A DNA stretch of 37,500 nt from an uncultured Bacteroidaceae bacterium. Its GTDB lineage: Bacteria > Bacteroidota > Bacteroidia > Bacteroidales > Bacteroidaceae. The notes under the pieces are model-generated. The model saw nothing but the letters and a program-made list of their open reading frames with translations, had not been told where the DNA came from and made no database searches. The first letter of the stretch is position 1. The number at the start of each line of letters is the position of its first letter. Location: assembly GCA_905233465.1 (NCBI GenBank), contig CAJOEI010000013.1, positions 1 to 37,500 on the forward strand, in the 5' to 3' direction. Of the stretch, positions 15,919 through 25,264 are shown piece by piece. A program made the position numbers and the translations under genes.

Positions 15919-16554
15919 ATGATACAGCAAGCCACATTGGATATAACAATAACAGACGGGATGAATGCTATGGAGCGCGCTGTGAAGCGAGCATTCGACT
16001 TCACAGGAGCATTGGTGGGGCTGGTGATCTTGTCACCGGTCTTCCTGCTTGTCTTCATCCTGCTGCGCCGTCAGGCCGACGGACCCGTCATCTTCCGTCA
16101 GGAACGCATAGGATATGGCGGCAAGCCTTTCTACATCCTCAAGTTCCGCACTATGGTGATAGACTCCGAGGACGAAGGCATTCCACAGCTGGCACAGAAA
16201 AGCGACGACCGCCTCACGCCCGTAGGCAAGTTCCTGCGTGAGCACCATCTCGACGAGCTGCCACAGCTGGTCAACGTGCTCAAGGGCGACATGAGTTTTG
16301 TGGGACCACGCCCCGAAAGACGCTTCTTTATCGAGAAAATCATGGAGCGCAACCCCGACTACGAATACATCTATCTCATGCGGCCCGGCACCACCTCGCT
16401 CGCAACCATCTACAACGGCTATACCGACACGATGGAGAAGATGCTCATACGTCTGCAAATGGACTTGGACTACCTGCAAAAAAGGTCCCTGCTGCTTGAC
16501 TTGAAGATTATTTTCACCACTGCCGAATACATCATCTTCGGAAAGAAATTCTGA
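15919..16554 (+). CDS. Initiating sugar-phosphate transferase (bacterial sugar transferase family)
   Basis: The 211-aa membrane protein should move a sugar-1-phosphate onto undecaprenyl phosphate, the first step of exopolysaccharide unit assembly. It is the short, catalytic-core type (PglC/WcaJ C-terminal). One hydrophobic segment (about 20-42, FTGALVGLVILSPVFLLVFILL) precedes PVIFRQERIGYGGKPFYILKFRTM and DELPQLVNVLKGDMSFVGPRPE. The C-terminal half carries the usual MRPGTTSLATIYNGYTD. The start is uncertain: TTG 15901, ATG 15919 and ATG 15961 are in frame. The first two lie in an AT-rich repeat, and 15961 would also give a complete enzyme. It opens the locus. Confidence 0.9.
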   Translation: MIQQATLDITITDGMNAMERAVKRAFDFTGALVGLVILSPVFLLVFILLRRQADGPVIFRQERIGYGGKPFYILKFRTMVIDSEDEGIPQLAQKSDDRLTPVGKFLREHHLDELPQLVNVLKGDMSFVGPRPERRFFIEKIMERNPDYEYIYLMRPGTTSLATIYNGYTDTMEKMLIRLQMDLDYLQKRSLLLDLKIIFTTAEYIIFGKKF

Positions 16555-16636
16555 CAATTCACAATTCATAATTCATAATTCATAATGGATAATGGAATGG
16601 CAAATCGTAAAATCGTAAAATCGTAAAATTGTGAAA
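16555..16636. repeat. Two AT-rich 9-bp tandem repeats before the export gene
   Basis: AATTCATAA-type units (three copies, about 16557-16586) are followed by AAATCGTAA-type units (three copies, about 16601-16628) that run into AAATTGTG at 16626-16633. That final GTG is the start codon of the export gene. The whole gap between the sugar transferase and the export gene is therefore repeat. Confidence 0.7.
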
Positions 16637-19198
16637 TCATATAGTCGTATTATATTTGTATTAGCTTTAGTTTGTTCCTTGTTCATTATTCCTACGCATA
16701 CGCGCGCGCAAACAATGACTGACGACCAGTTGGTGCGTTATGTCCTGCAGGAGAAGGAAAAGGGAACAGAACAGTCTGTCATCATCCGCACTCTGATGCA
16801 GCGCGGCGTGACGAGCGAACAGCTGCGACGCGTGCGCAAGAAGGTGGAAGAGGAACAGAAGCGCATGGGCGCCGTGGACCTCACTGGCCAGACCAAGCAA
16901 CAACCTGGCGGCACCAACCGTCTGCGCACACAGCGCGAGCGCGACCTTGACGAAGTGCAGAAGAAGCGTAACCACATGGTGCGCAGCACACGCGAGGAAC
17001 GCGAGGAGCTGCACAAGACACGCCAGCAGCGCATGGAGGACATGGAGGAGGTGACGGATATCTTCGACCTCGACTCGCTGGAATACTACTCCAGCCTAAT
17101 CCCCAAGGATCAACAGGTGTGGGGCCGCAACATCTTCAATCAGGAGAACCTCACCTTTGAGCCCAACATGAATATGGCCACGCCATCGAACTACCGCATC
17201 GGAGCTGGCGACGTGCTCATCATCGACGTGTGGGGCGGCTCGCAGGAGACCTTCGAGGAGACGGTGTCGCCCGACGGCACCGTGACCATCACCGGCGTTG
17301 GTCCCGTAAAAGTGGGCGGACTGTCTGTGAGCGAGGCCACATCACGGCTGCGGCAGCGGCTGGGGCAGTACTACAGCGACTGCCAGGTGAGCCTCTCGAT
17401 TGGCGAGGTGCGCAGCATCGTGGTTCAGGTGCTGGGTGAGGTTCGCATGCCAGGCACATACACCCTGACCAGTCTGGCCTCGGCCTTCAACGCACTGTAT
17501 GCCGCAGGCGGCATCAGCGACGTGGGTACCTTGCGCGACATCAAGGTCTATCGTGGAGGACGCGTGCTGGCACGCATCGACGTATACGAGTATCTCATGC
17601 GCGGCAACACCGGCGGCGACGTGCGCCTGCAGGACAACGACCTCATCATCGTGGGGCCGTACGACTGCCTCGTTGAAGTGCGCGGCAAGGTGAAACGCCC
17701 GATGTTTTACGAGATGAAGAGCACCGAGAGCGTGGCGCGTCTGCTGCAGCTGGCAGGCGGATTCACCGGCGATGCCTACACAGAGCAGGTGATGCTCTCA
17801 CGCAAGCAGGGACGCGAATACTCGATATACACCATCAAGGAGTTTGATATGAACGGCTTCACGCTGGCTGACGGCGACTCGCTCTTCGTGGACAGCGTGG
17901 TGCCTCGCTATCGCAATATGGTCGAGGTGAAGGGAGCCGTGATGCATCCCGGACAATACCAGATGGACGGCAGCATACAGAGCGTGCGCGACCTCGTGCG
18001 CGCCGCCGACGGCCTGCGCGAAGATGCCTTCCGCGAGCGTGCTGTGATGCATCGCCAGAAAGACGACCTGCAGCTTGAGATGGTGTCGGTGGACATACAA
18101 GGCATCATCGATGGCCGCGTGTCGGACATCGCTCTGAAACGTGGCGACGTGCTCTTTGTGCCCAGCACTGTGGAGATGCAGGGCGAGCTGACGCTGCGCA
18201 TCAACGGCGAGGTCAACTACCCCGGCGAGTACCAGTATGCCGAGAATACCACTGTGCGTGACCTCATCCTTATGGCCGGAGGCCTGACGCGCGACGCATC
18301 GATGGCGAAGGTGGACGTCTTCCGCCGAGTCTTTGACCCGCAGGCTAACGAAGCTACATCCCGACTGGCCGAGCACTTCTCATTTGACCTGCGCAACGGT
18401 TTCGTCCTCGAGGACACAGCCTTCACGCTGCAACCTTTTGACGAGGTGCAGGTGCGCAAGAGTCCCGCTCACAACGAACAGCAGAACGTGACCATCACCG
18501 GCTCGGTGAACTTCGAGGGTGAGTATGCCCTGACAAGCAAGGAGTTCCGCCTCTCAGACCTCATCAAGATGGCCGGAGGCCTGTCGGAACTGGCCTACTC
18601 CAAGGGCGCACGCCTCATACGCGAGATGACAGTGGAGGAGCGCGACCAGCGCGAGGCCGCCATGAAGTCGTCGCAGATTGCCCTCTTCGAGCAGAGCTTG
18701 GAGTTGGACAAGAGCTATAACCTGGCACGCGCCGACACCATTCTGGACATGAAGATGAACCTCGGCAACTTCTACAACGTGGCCATCAACCTTGACGAGG
18801 CCCTGGCACAGCCCGGCAGCATACACGACGTCATCCTGCGTGCCAACGACCAAATCATCGTGCCACAGTACTCCAACACCATCAAGATATCCGGCGAGGT
18901 GATGTACCCCATCTCGATGAACTACAAGAAGGGCGCTCCACTCTCCTACTACATCAAGCGTGCCGGCGGCTACAGCAATAAGGCCGGCAAGAAGCTGGCA
19001 TACGCCATCTACATGAACGGCGCCGTGGAGCAGTTGGGCCGATACGACAGCGGCAAGCACATCGAGCCTGGCTGCGAAATAGTGGTGCCGACGAAGCCAC
19101 GTCACGAAGGCCTCTCGACGGCAGAAATCATGATTCTCGGTACGAGCATGATCAGTATCTCCTCGATGATTATCTCGCTTATCAACAACCTCAAGTGA
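16631..19198 (+). CDS. Polysaccharide export protein with six SLBB-like repeats (Wza-related)
   Basis: The 855-aa protein is exported (signal peptide to about residue 27, THTRAQT). Its charged N-terminal part is predicted helical (about 30-150, RVRKKVEEEQKR). The Poly_export domain follows at about 187-260 (YRIGAGDVLIIDVWGG, SPDGTVTITGVGPVKVGGLSV). Six SLBB-like units start near residues 263, 346, 429, 520, 619 and 750, each with a core like V.GEV..PG.Y. A C-terminal hydrophobic helix (IMILGTSMISISSMIISLI) ends the protein. It should form the outer-membrane exit channel for the exopolysaccharide. Wza of E. coli is far shorter with fewer such units. The start is GTG 16631; no ATG fits before the signal peptide. 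Confidence 0.9.
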   Translation: MKSYSRIIFVLALVCSLFIIPTHTRAQTMTDDQLVRYVLQEKEKGTEQSVIIRTLMQRGVTSEQLRRVRKKVEEEQKRMGAVDLTGQTKQQPGGTNRLRTQRERDLDEVQKKRNHMVRSTREEREELHKTRQQRMEDMEEVTDIFDLDSLEYYSSLIPKDQQVWGRNIFNQENLTFEPNMNMATPSNYRIGAGDVLIIDVWGGSQETFEETVSPDGTVTITGVGPVKVGGLSVSEATSRLRQRLGQYYSDCQVSLSIGEVRSIVVQVLGEVRMPGTYTLTSLASAFNALYAAGGISDVGTLRDIKVYRGGRVLARIDVYEYLMRGNTGGDVRLQDNDLIIVGPYDCLVEVRGKVKRPMFYEMKSTESVARLLQLAGGFTGDAYTEQVMLSRKQGREYSIYTIKEFDMNGFTLADGDSLFVDSVVPRYRNMVEVKGAVMHPGQYQMDGSIQSVRDLVRAADGLREDAFRERAVMHRQKDDLQLEMVSVDIQGIIDGRVSDIALKRGDVLFVPSTVEMQGELTLRINGEVNYPGEYQYAENTTVRDLILMAGGLTRDASMAKVDVFRRVFDPQANEATSRLAEHFSFDLRNGFVLEDTAFTLQPFDEVQVRKSPAHNEQQNVTITGSVNFEGEYALTSKEFRLSDLIKMAGGLSELAYSKGARLIREMTVEERDQREAAMKSSQIALFEQSLELDKSYNLARADTILDMKMNLGNFYNVAINLDEALAQPGSIHDVILRANDQIIVPQYSNTIKISGEVMYPISMNYKKGAPLSYYIKRAGGYSNKAGKKLAYAIYMNGAVEQLGRYDSGKHIEPGCEIVVPTKPRHEGLSTAEIMILGTSMISISSMIISLINNLK

Positions 19199-19199
19199 C

Positions 19200-20255
19200 A
19201 TGGACACCAACCACTACATAGACCTGCGTGACGTCTGGAAACAGCTGCGCAGCCACAAACGCCTGTTCCTGAAGGTGTGGGGAGTGACATTCGTGGCAGC
19301 GTGTGCGTGGATACTGCCTGTGCCGCGCACCTACAAGGCCGAAGTGATGCTCGCACCCGAAACAGAGAACCCCACATCGGGCGGTGCGCTGGGTTCGCTG
19401 GCCTCGTCCTTTGGCTTCAACATGGGTGCCATGATGAGCAGCGACGCCCTCTATCCCATGCTCTACCCCGATCTCATGTCGTCCAATGACTTCATCGTCG
19501 GCCTTTGGAGCATACCCGTGCGGAGCATCGATGGCAAAATCAACACCGACTACTACACCTATCTCACTGAGCACCAGAAGAAAACCTTCTACAAGGTACC
19601 CTTCAAGGCGCTGATGAAGCTGCTCAAGTCGCTGCTGCCCAAGCCCGAGACCTACGGCGCAGGCGAAGACGGCAAGATAGACCCGTTCTTCCTCTCCGAG
19701 GAACAGGCCAAGCTCGTCAAGGGCATGGAGAGCCTCATCGTCTGCTCCATCGACAAGAAGACCGACGTCATCACCATCACCGTCAACGATCAGGATCCAT
19801 ACATCGCAGCTTGTCTGGCCGACTCTGTGTGCCAGCGTCTGCAGGATCGCATCACAGCCTATCGCACCAGCAAGGCACGCATCGACGCCGAGCACTATGC
19901 CGAGTTGGTAGAAGAATCGCGGCAGGCATACGAGGAGGCTTTACGCAAGTTCAGCGAATTCAGCGATGCACACCGCGATGCACAGCTGCAGGCAGTGCGC
20001 ACGCAGAGCGAACGCCTGGAGAGCGATGCCCAGATGAAGTTCACTACATACAACGCCATGAACACGCAGCTGGAAGCAGCCAAGGCTCGAGTGCAGGAAC
20101 GCACTCCGGCCTTCACCATCCTGCAAGGTGCATCGGTGCCGGTGAAGCCCAATAGCCCCAAGCGCATGATCTTCATCGCCGCAATGCTGCTGCTGGCCAC
20201 CTTCGGCACAGCACTATACATCCTCCGCGACGAGATTGCCAAATACTTCCAATAG
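19200..20255 (+). CDS. Wzz-like polysaccharide co-polymerase without kinase domain
   Basis: The 351-aa inner-membrane protein has an N-terminal helix (about 25-43, VWGVTFVAACAWIL). A large periplasmic part follows with helical stretches at about 215-290 (ARIDAEHYAELVEESRQAYEEAL). The second helix (about 320-340, MIFIAAMLLLATFGTALYIL) is preceded by the proline-rich PVKPNSPKR typical of Wzz. It controls chain length and links polymerisation to export. The short cytoplasmic end carries no Walker motifs or tyrosine cluster, so this is not a BY-kinase. Its ATG lies one base after the stop of the export gene, implying coupled translation. Confidence 0.88.
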   Translation: MDTNHYIDLRDVWKQLRSHKRLFLKVWGVTFVAACAWILPVPRTYKAEVMLAPETENPTSGGALGSLASSFGFNMGAMMSSDALYPMLYPDLMSSNDFIVGLWSIPVRSIDGKINTDYYTYLTEHQKKTFYKVPFKALMKLLKSLLPKPETYGAGEDGKIDPFFLSEEQAKLVKGMESLIVCSIDKKTDVITITVNDQDPYIAACLADSVCQRLQDRITAYRTSKARIDAEHYAELVEESRQAYEEALRKFSEFSDAHRDAQLQAVRTQSERLESDAQMKFTTYNAMNTQLEAAKARVQERTPAFTILQGASVPVKPNSPKRMIFIAAMLLLATFGTALYILRDEIAKYFQ

Positions 20256-20273
20256 CCTGAGAACGACGGTAGT

Positions 20274-21797
20274 ATGCCAATGACAGCCTCCACACGCATC
20301 ATTGTCAATACGGCCGTACAGTATGTCAAGGCCGTAATAACCACCATTCTGGCTCTGTACTCCACGCGCATCGTACTCGATGCCCTGACAGAGTCGGATT
20401 ATGGTATTTATGTCCTCGTCGGCGGAGTGGTGGCACTGCTGGGCTTCATCACCAACTCGCTCATCGTCACCACACAGCGCTATGTCTCGCTCTCTCACGG
20501 ACAAGGCGACATCTCTGTCGTGCGGCGTTTCTATGTCAACAGCACCGTCATGCACTGGCTCATCGCGGCTGTGCTGTTTGTCTTGCTGATGGCCGTCAAA
20601 CCCTGGCTCTTCGACATTCTCAACATCCAACCCGAACGCGTTGCCACTGCAGCCGAGGTATATGTCATCGCGGCCTTTGTGCTCGTGGTGACAATTGTGT
20701 CGGCTCCACTGAAGGCACTTTTCATTGCCCGCGAGAACATTACTTTCATTGCTGTCGTGGAGGTCGTGGACTCGGTCATCAAGCTGTGCATCGCCCTGTC
20801 GCTGGCCTATCTGACCATCGACAGACTGTTTTTCTATGCCATCGCCCTGGCTGCAGTTCAGGTATTCAACCTGCTGGCCTTCTGGGGCTACGCCCTGTGG
20901 CAATATCCCGAGTGTACGGTGCGCTGGCACACCTCCGAGCTAAACCGCCGCGACATGCGCGGACTGCTGTCATTTGCCGGATGGACTACCTACGGCATGG
21001 GAGCCGTTACGCTGCGCGGTCAGGGCATTGCAGTGCTGCTGAACATCTTCTTCGGCACAGCCATCAATGCGGCCTACGGCATTGCCTTCCAGATATATAT
21101 AGCACTGTCTATCGTCTCGACATCCATCTTCAACGCCATGAATCCGCAGATTATGCGTGCTGAGGGCGAGGGCCGCAGAGACTGGATGCTGATGATGGCC
21201 GGCCGCGAGTCGAAGTTCGCCGTGGCGCTGATGAGCATTGTGGCCATTCCCGTCATATACGAGATGCCACAGCTACTGTCGCTGTGGCTGAAGGAGGTGC
21301 CGGCATACACGGCCTTGTTCTGCCGCTATATGCTCGTGTCGTTCCTCTTCGACCTGCTCACACTGGGGCTGAACACCGCATGCCAGGCCATAGGTCGCCT
21401 GCGCACCTATACCCTCGTGATGTATACCCCCAAGCTGCTGACGTTGTTCGTGGCGTGGGTGATACTGAAGCTCACAGGCAGCGTGGAAGGCACTATGGTG
21501 GCTTACATCATCATAGAACTCATCATGGCCTTGGTGCGCCTGCCTTTGCTGCGCAGCATCGGCGGCCTGCATGTCGGCGACTTCGTTCGCCACTCCATCT
21601 TGCCGGCGCTGCTTCTGATTGCGGCGCTGACGCTCATAGGCTGGGCATGCACTCTCATGCCGGCCACACCCATACGCGTCTTCGTCACGTTGCCCGTAAC
21701 GATGCTGGTGGGCTGCGGCCTCATGTGGTGTCTCACCCTCACTGCCGACGAGCGCGCATACGTCACATCGCTGGCACATAAAATCACAAAGAGATGA
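20274..21797 (+). CDS. Wzx-like oligosaccharide flippase (MOP superfamily)
   Basis: The 507-aa protein is predicted to have 12-14 membrane helices. The N-terminal RIIVNTAVQYVKAVITTILALYSTRIVLDAL and TESDYGIYVLVGGVVALLGF are characteristic of polysaccharide flippases. It should flip lipid-linked repeat units across the inner membrane. It begins 18 bases after the Wzz-like gene and overlaps the next gene by ATGA, a tight operon arrangement. Confidence 0.9.
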   Translation: MPMTASTRIIVNTAVQYVKAVITTILALYSTRIVLDALTESDYGIYVLVGGVVALLGFITNSLIVTTQRYVSLSHGQGDISVVRRFYVNSTVMHWLIAAVLFVLLMAVKPWLFDILNIQPERVATAAEVYVIAAFVLVVTIVSAPLKALFIARENITFIAVVEVVDSVIKLCIALSLAYLTIDRLFFYAIALAAVQVFNLLAFWGYALWQYPECTVRWHTSELNRRDMRGLLSFAGWTTYGMGAVTLRGQGIAVLLNIFFGTAINAAYGIAFQIYIALSIVSTSIFNAMNPQIMRAEGEGRRDWMLMMAGRESKFAVALMSIVAIPVIYEMPQLLSLWLKEVPAYTALFCRYMLVSFLFDLLTLGLNTACQAIGRLRTYTLVMYTPKLLTLFVAWVILKLTGSVEGTMVAYIIIELIMALVRLPLLRSIGGLHVGDFVRHSILPALLLIAALTLIGWACTLMPATPIRVFVTLPVTMLVGCGLMWCLTLTADERAYVTSLAHKITKR

Positions 21798-23029
21798 TAC
21801 TGCGAGTGCCAAAGATATACCTCATCAACAAGCAGCAGCTTGTGCGCACACTGTTTCTGGTGGGCATGCTTGTGATATATCTTGGCAGTCTGTTCCCTTG
21901 GTTCTTCTGGCCCCTTGGCGGCTTCTACCTCGCCATAGGAGCGGCAATGTTTGTCTCTGCGATGGTCATTGACCGCCACGAGCAGTACGGCTTCTTCAAC
22001 CGGCAGGACTTCCTGATACCTATGCTGCTCTACATCCTGTTGTCGTTCTATATCATTGTTGTCAACGCCGAGTCGCCAAAGAACTACATCATCAACCTCT
22101 TCCATATCGCGATATACTACACCCTGTTCAGGGTGTCTACAACACAGCTGCCTTCGGTGAGCGATTTCATATCCAAGGCTATGGGTTGGCTGCTGCTGGT
22201 GTCGATGGCGTTCTTCCTGCTGTATGTTCTGGGCTTCCCCCTGCCATCTGTCAACGCACAGTTCCGCGACGGCTTCTATACGTTCTCCAACTATTTCTTC
22301 TTCCTCCTTGACGACCGCTCGCTCAGTTGGATAATACCACGCTTCCAAGGCGTATTCCTCGAACCCGGACATTTGGGCACCGCGACATCGTTCCTACTAT
22401 TCACGCAGTCCGGCAAATGGCGCCGCTGGTACAACATCGTGCTCATCGTGGCCACGCTAATCACCTTCTCCCTCTCGGCTTATGTGCTGTTGACGGCCAT
22501 CATCATCATGAACCTGTGGGTGCAGCGCAAGAACTTCATCGGCAAGCTGTTGGCCGTGGCTGCGCTATTTGGCATCATCATAGCAGGCTCGTTTGTCTAT
22601 CGCGACGGCGACAACATGCTCCACGACCTCATCCTGCTGCGTTTAGAGGTCGATGACGGCGAGCTGGCCGGCAACAACCGCGTCACGGAGGACTTCCAGT
22701 CGGAGTTCGACAGCTTTCTGGAGTCGGATGACATCCTGTTTGGCCGCGAGATGGACTACGACATCTCGGGCAACTCGGGCTATCAAGTCTTTATCTACGA
22801 CAACGGCTTTGTGGGGCTCATTCTGCTGTGGACGTTCTATTTGCTTTCCATGTGGGCAGCGCCCGACCGCAGGGCATGGGCGGCTGTGATGTTCATTGCG
22901 CTGCTCGCATTCCTGGCACGAGGCTACCTGATGTGGTACAACTACTATATTCCTTTCTTCTGCGTGGCTTTCTCAAACTATCTGCCACCTCCGCTCAAGT
23001 CATCTGAACCATCAACTGCAGCCACATGA
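21794..23029 (+). CDS. Probable Wzy-type polysaccharide polymerase
   Basis: The 411-aa protein is predicted to have about ten membrane helices, with a large extracytoplasmic loop around residues 275-325 (DLILLRLEVDDGELAGNN onward). Near the middle it has RFQGVFLEPGHLGTATSFLLF, similar to the EPG/EPSH-like segment common in O-antigen and EPS polymerases. Sequence conservation in Wzy is low, so the call rests on topology, that motif and position after the flippase. It overlaps both neighbours by 4 bases. Confidence 0.8.
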   Translation: MILRVPKIYLINKQQLVRTLFLVGMLVIYLGSLFPWFFWPLGGFYLAIGAAMFVSAMVIDRHEQYGFFNRQDFLIPMLLYILLSFYIIVVNAESPKNYIINLFHIAIYYTLFRVSTTQLPSVSDFISKAMGWLLLVSMAFFLLYVLGFPLPSVNAQFRDGFYTFSNYFFFLLDDRSLSWIIPRFQGVFLEPGHLGTATSFLLFTQSGKWRRWYNIVLIVATLITFSLSAYVLLTAIIIMNLWVQRKNFIGKLLAVAALFGIIIAGSFVYRDGDNMLHDLILLRLEVDDGELAGNNRVTEDFQSEFDSFLESDDILFGREMDYDISGNSGYQVFIYDNGFVGLILLWTFYLLSMWAAPDRRAWAAVMFIALLAFLARGYLMWYNYYIPFFCVAFSNYLPPPLKSSEPSTAAT

Positions 23030-24219
23030 AGGTTGTCTATGTCCTCAATCCCACATTGCGACTATCTGGGTCGTTCAAGTCGTTCAGCGTACTGCTGCGG
23101 GGCCTGATGCAACATGGCGTGCAACCCAGCTTGGTCATTCCCAAGGGACAGGACTATGAAGACGAGCTACGCAAGATGGGCATTCCTGTGCTGGCGCTGA
23201 CCTACCGCGACCATGCTTGGCCCCACAGTGGTACAGCGAGCCAGAAGCTGCTGTTTGTGCCACGTCTCATTGCACGAGGCATCGTCAATGCCGTCGCCGG
23301 TTGGCAGCTGTATCGCCACTTCCGGGGCAAAGGCATTGACCTGGTGCACACCAACGTCAGCGTGCTGGGCGTGGGCTACACGCTGGCACGGCGGTTGGGA
23401 GTGCCGCATGTGTATCACGTCCGCGAGTATGGCAAAGAGGACTTCGGTATCAGGCCCTTCCCGTCGAAGAGCGCCTTCGACCACAGGCTGCGACAGCCGG
23501 GGGCATATACCATCTGCATCACGCGCGACCTGCTGCGCCATCATCATCTCGAGGACCTGCCGTCGGCACGTATGATATACAACGGCATCTGTCCGCGCAT
23601 GGATGCTATGCCATCGTCATCAGCAGGCGATTATTTCCTTTTCGTGGGGCCGTTGACGCACGCCAAGGGCATTGACCAGCTTGTGGAAGCATACGTGCGA
23701 TATGCCACCTCGACACAACGCTGCCTGCCTCTGAAGGTGGTGGGGCATGCTGCTGATCCTGAATTGTTTGGCACGCTGACAGCGAAGCTAAAGGCTCACA
23801 GCCTTGCAGACAAGGTCATCTTTCTGGGCAACCGCAGTGACGTGCCAGAGCTCATGCGCGATGCAGCAGCTCTCATTGTGCCGTCGCCATCGGAGGGCTT
23901 CGGCCGCTGCACTGCCGAGGCAATGTTCTCAGGCACACTGGTCATAGGCCGCAACACTGGCGGCACAAAGGAGCAGATGGACAACGGTCTTGAGATGTGC
24001 GGACACGAGATAGCCCTGCGCTACGAGGACACCGCACAGCTGGCAGCACGCATGAACGAAGTGGCCACAGCACAATCTGGGAGCTATAACGAGATGAGGC
24101 TCAACGCCTTCAACACCGTGAATGCACTATATACCAACGAGGCATACGTGGCAAACGTTCTTGACTTCTATGATTATATCTTGCCAAAAGCTCATTTAGT
24201 TGCTTCTGACAAACAATAA
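23026..24219 (+). CDS. GT4-family glycosyltransferase
   Basis: The 397-aa cytoplasmic GT-B enzyme adds one sugar to the lipid-linked repeat unit. Its N-terminal half has MKVVYVLNPTLRLSGSFKSF and HTNVSVLGVGYTLARRLG. The C-terminal nucleotide-sugar half carries FVGPLTHAKGIDQLVEAY and the GT4 motif PSPSEGFGRCTAEAMFSGTL with the E-x7-E pattern. The start overlaps the Wzy stop (ATGA). The sugar donor cannot be read from the sequence. Confidence 0.92.
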   Translation: MKVVYVLNPTLRLSGSFKSFSVLLRGLMQHGVQPSLVIPKGQDYEDELRKMGIPVLALTYRDHAWPHSGTASQKLLFVPRLIARGIVNAVAGWQLYRHFRGKGIDLVHTNVSVLGVGYTLARRLGVPHVYHVREYGKEDFGIRPFPSKSAFDHRLRQPGAYTICITRDLLRHHHLEDLPSARMIYNGICPRMDAMPSSSAGDYFLFVGPLTHAKGIDQLVEAYVRYATSTQRCLPLKVVGHAADPELFGTLTAKLKAHSLADKVIFLGNRSDVPELMRDAAALIVPSPSEGFGRCTAEAMFSGTLVIGRNTGGTKEQMDNGLEMCGHEIALRYEDTAQLAARMNEVATAQSGSYNEMRLNAFNTVNALYTNEAYVANVLDFYDYILPKAHLVASDKQ

Positions 24220-24312
24220 AAGCACACTCTTAGCGTTATAATATTAGAGGACTGCAATATTGATGCGGCCTATAAATCCCGATTATCCATCATCGCTTCC
24301 TCGCGTCCTTCC

Positions 24313-25245
24313 GTGCAAGTGCTGATGTCGGTTTACAACGGCACCGACTATCTCGCCCAGCAGCTGAGCAGCATCTACGCCCAGCAGGATGTGGACGTGC
24401 GGTTGCTCGTTCGCGACGACGGCTCTGGCTGCACGGAGCTGCACGAGTTGTTGGATGCTGAACAGGCTGCAGGACGGTTGCAGTGGTACGAAGGACAGAA
24501 CCTGCGTCCCGCACGCAGCTTCATGCATCTCCTGCAGCAGGCTCCCGAAGCTGAGTACTATGCCTTTGCCGACCAGGACGACGTGTGGCTGCCTGATAAG
24601 CTTGCAGCAGCTGTGGCTAAGCTGAGCCGCTGTGATACAGCGGCACACGCAACAAAATGTGAGAAGGGTGACGATGGGGAAGAGGCTGCACTCTATTTCA
24701 GCCAGACTCAGCTCGTGGATGCCGACTTGCAACCGCTGCCCAATGTTGTCATCAACCCGCGCCTGACATTTGGCGAAGCTCTCGTTTATCAGTTTGTGGG
24801 AGGCAACACTATGGTCTTCAACCACGCCCTAAGACAACATCTGCTACGCTACGAACCCACCTACCTGCGCATGCACGACATCTGGATCTACGATGTGGCG
24901 CTGGCGCTGGGCGGACACGTGGTCTTCGACCCCACCCCACACATTCTCTACCGCCAGCACGACAGCAATGCCGTGGGGCAGGCAGATTCGTGGTTGTTTC
25001 GCTGGCGGGCACGCATGGAGCGCCTGCAACACGAGCGGCATATACGCTCGCGCATAGCCAGTGAGCTGCTCGCGGGCTATGCCGATGCCATGCCAGCGGC
25101 CAACCGCAGTCTTGCAGAGACGGCAGCACAGGCTACCACCAGTTGGCGGGCACGCTGGCGCATGCTCAGCGACAAGGCCTACGACCCCGCCGATGCTGCC
25201 ATAGCGAGGTCATATAAGATAGCCGTGATGCTCGGATTGTTCTGA
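24313..25245 (+). CDS. GT2-family glycosyltransferase (rhamnosyltransferase-like)
   Basis: The 310-aa GT-A enzyme begins VQVLMSVYNGTDYLAQQLSS and has the donor-binding VRDDGS and the acceptor-side FADQDDVWLPDKLAAAV. This pattern resembles dTDP-rhamnosyltransferases of the RfbF type. HDIWIYDVALALGG and a terminal RYK-like RSYKIAVMLGLF fit as well. There is no ATG at the expected place. The GTG at 24313 gives the normal N-terminus, and the frame is open back to 24220 without another good start. A 93-base gap separates it from the GT4 gene. Confidence 0.88.
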   Translation: MQVLMSVYNGTDYLAQQLSSIYAQQDVDVRLLVRDDGSGCTELHELLDAEQAAGRLQWYEGQNLRPARSFMHLLQQAPEAEYYAFADQDDVWLPDKLAAAVAKLSRCDTAAHATKCEKGDDGEEAALYFSQTQLVDADLQPLPNVVINPRLTFGEALVYQFVGGNTMVFNHALRQHLLRYEPTYLRMHDIWIYDVALALGGHVVFDPTPHILYRQHDSNAVGQADSWLFRWRARMERLQHERHIRSRIASELLAGYADAMPAANRSLAETAAQATTSWRARWRMLSDKAYDPADAAIARSYKIAVMLGLF

Positions 25246-25264
25246 GAATAATGAATTGCATATT

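Noticed and set aside
16631..19198. Antisense ORFs of 190-220 codons opposite the export gene (for example 17798-18376 and 18554-19210, minus strand)
   Set aside because: They mirror the codon bias of the SLBB-rich gene and have low-complexity histidine/valine-rich translations without motifs.
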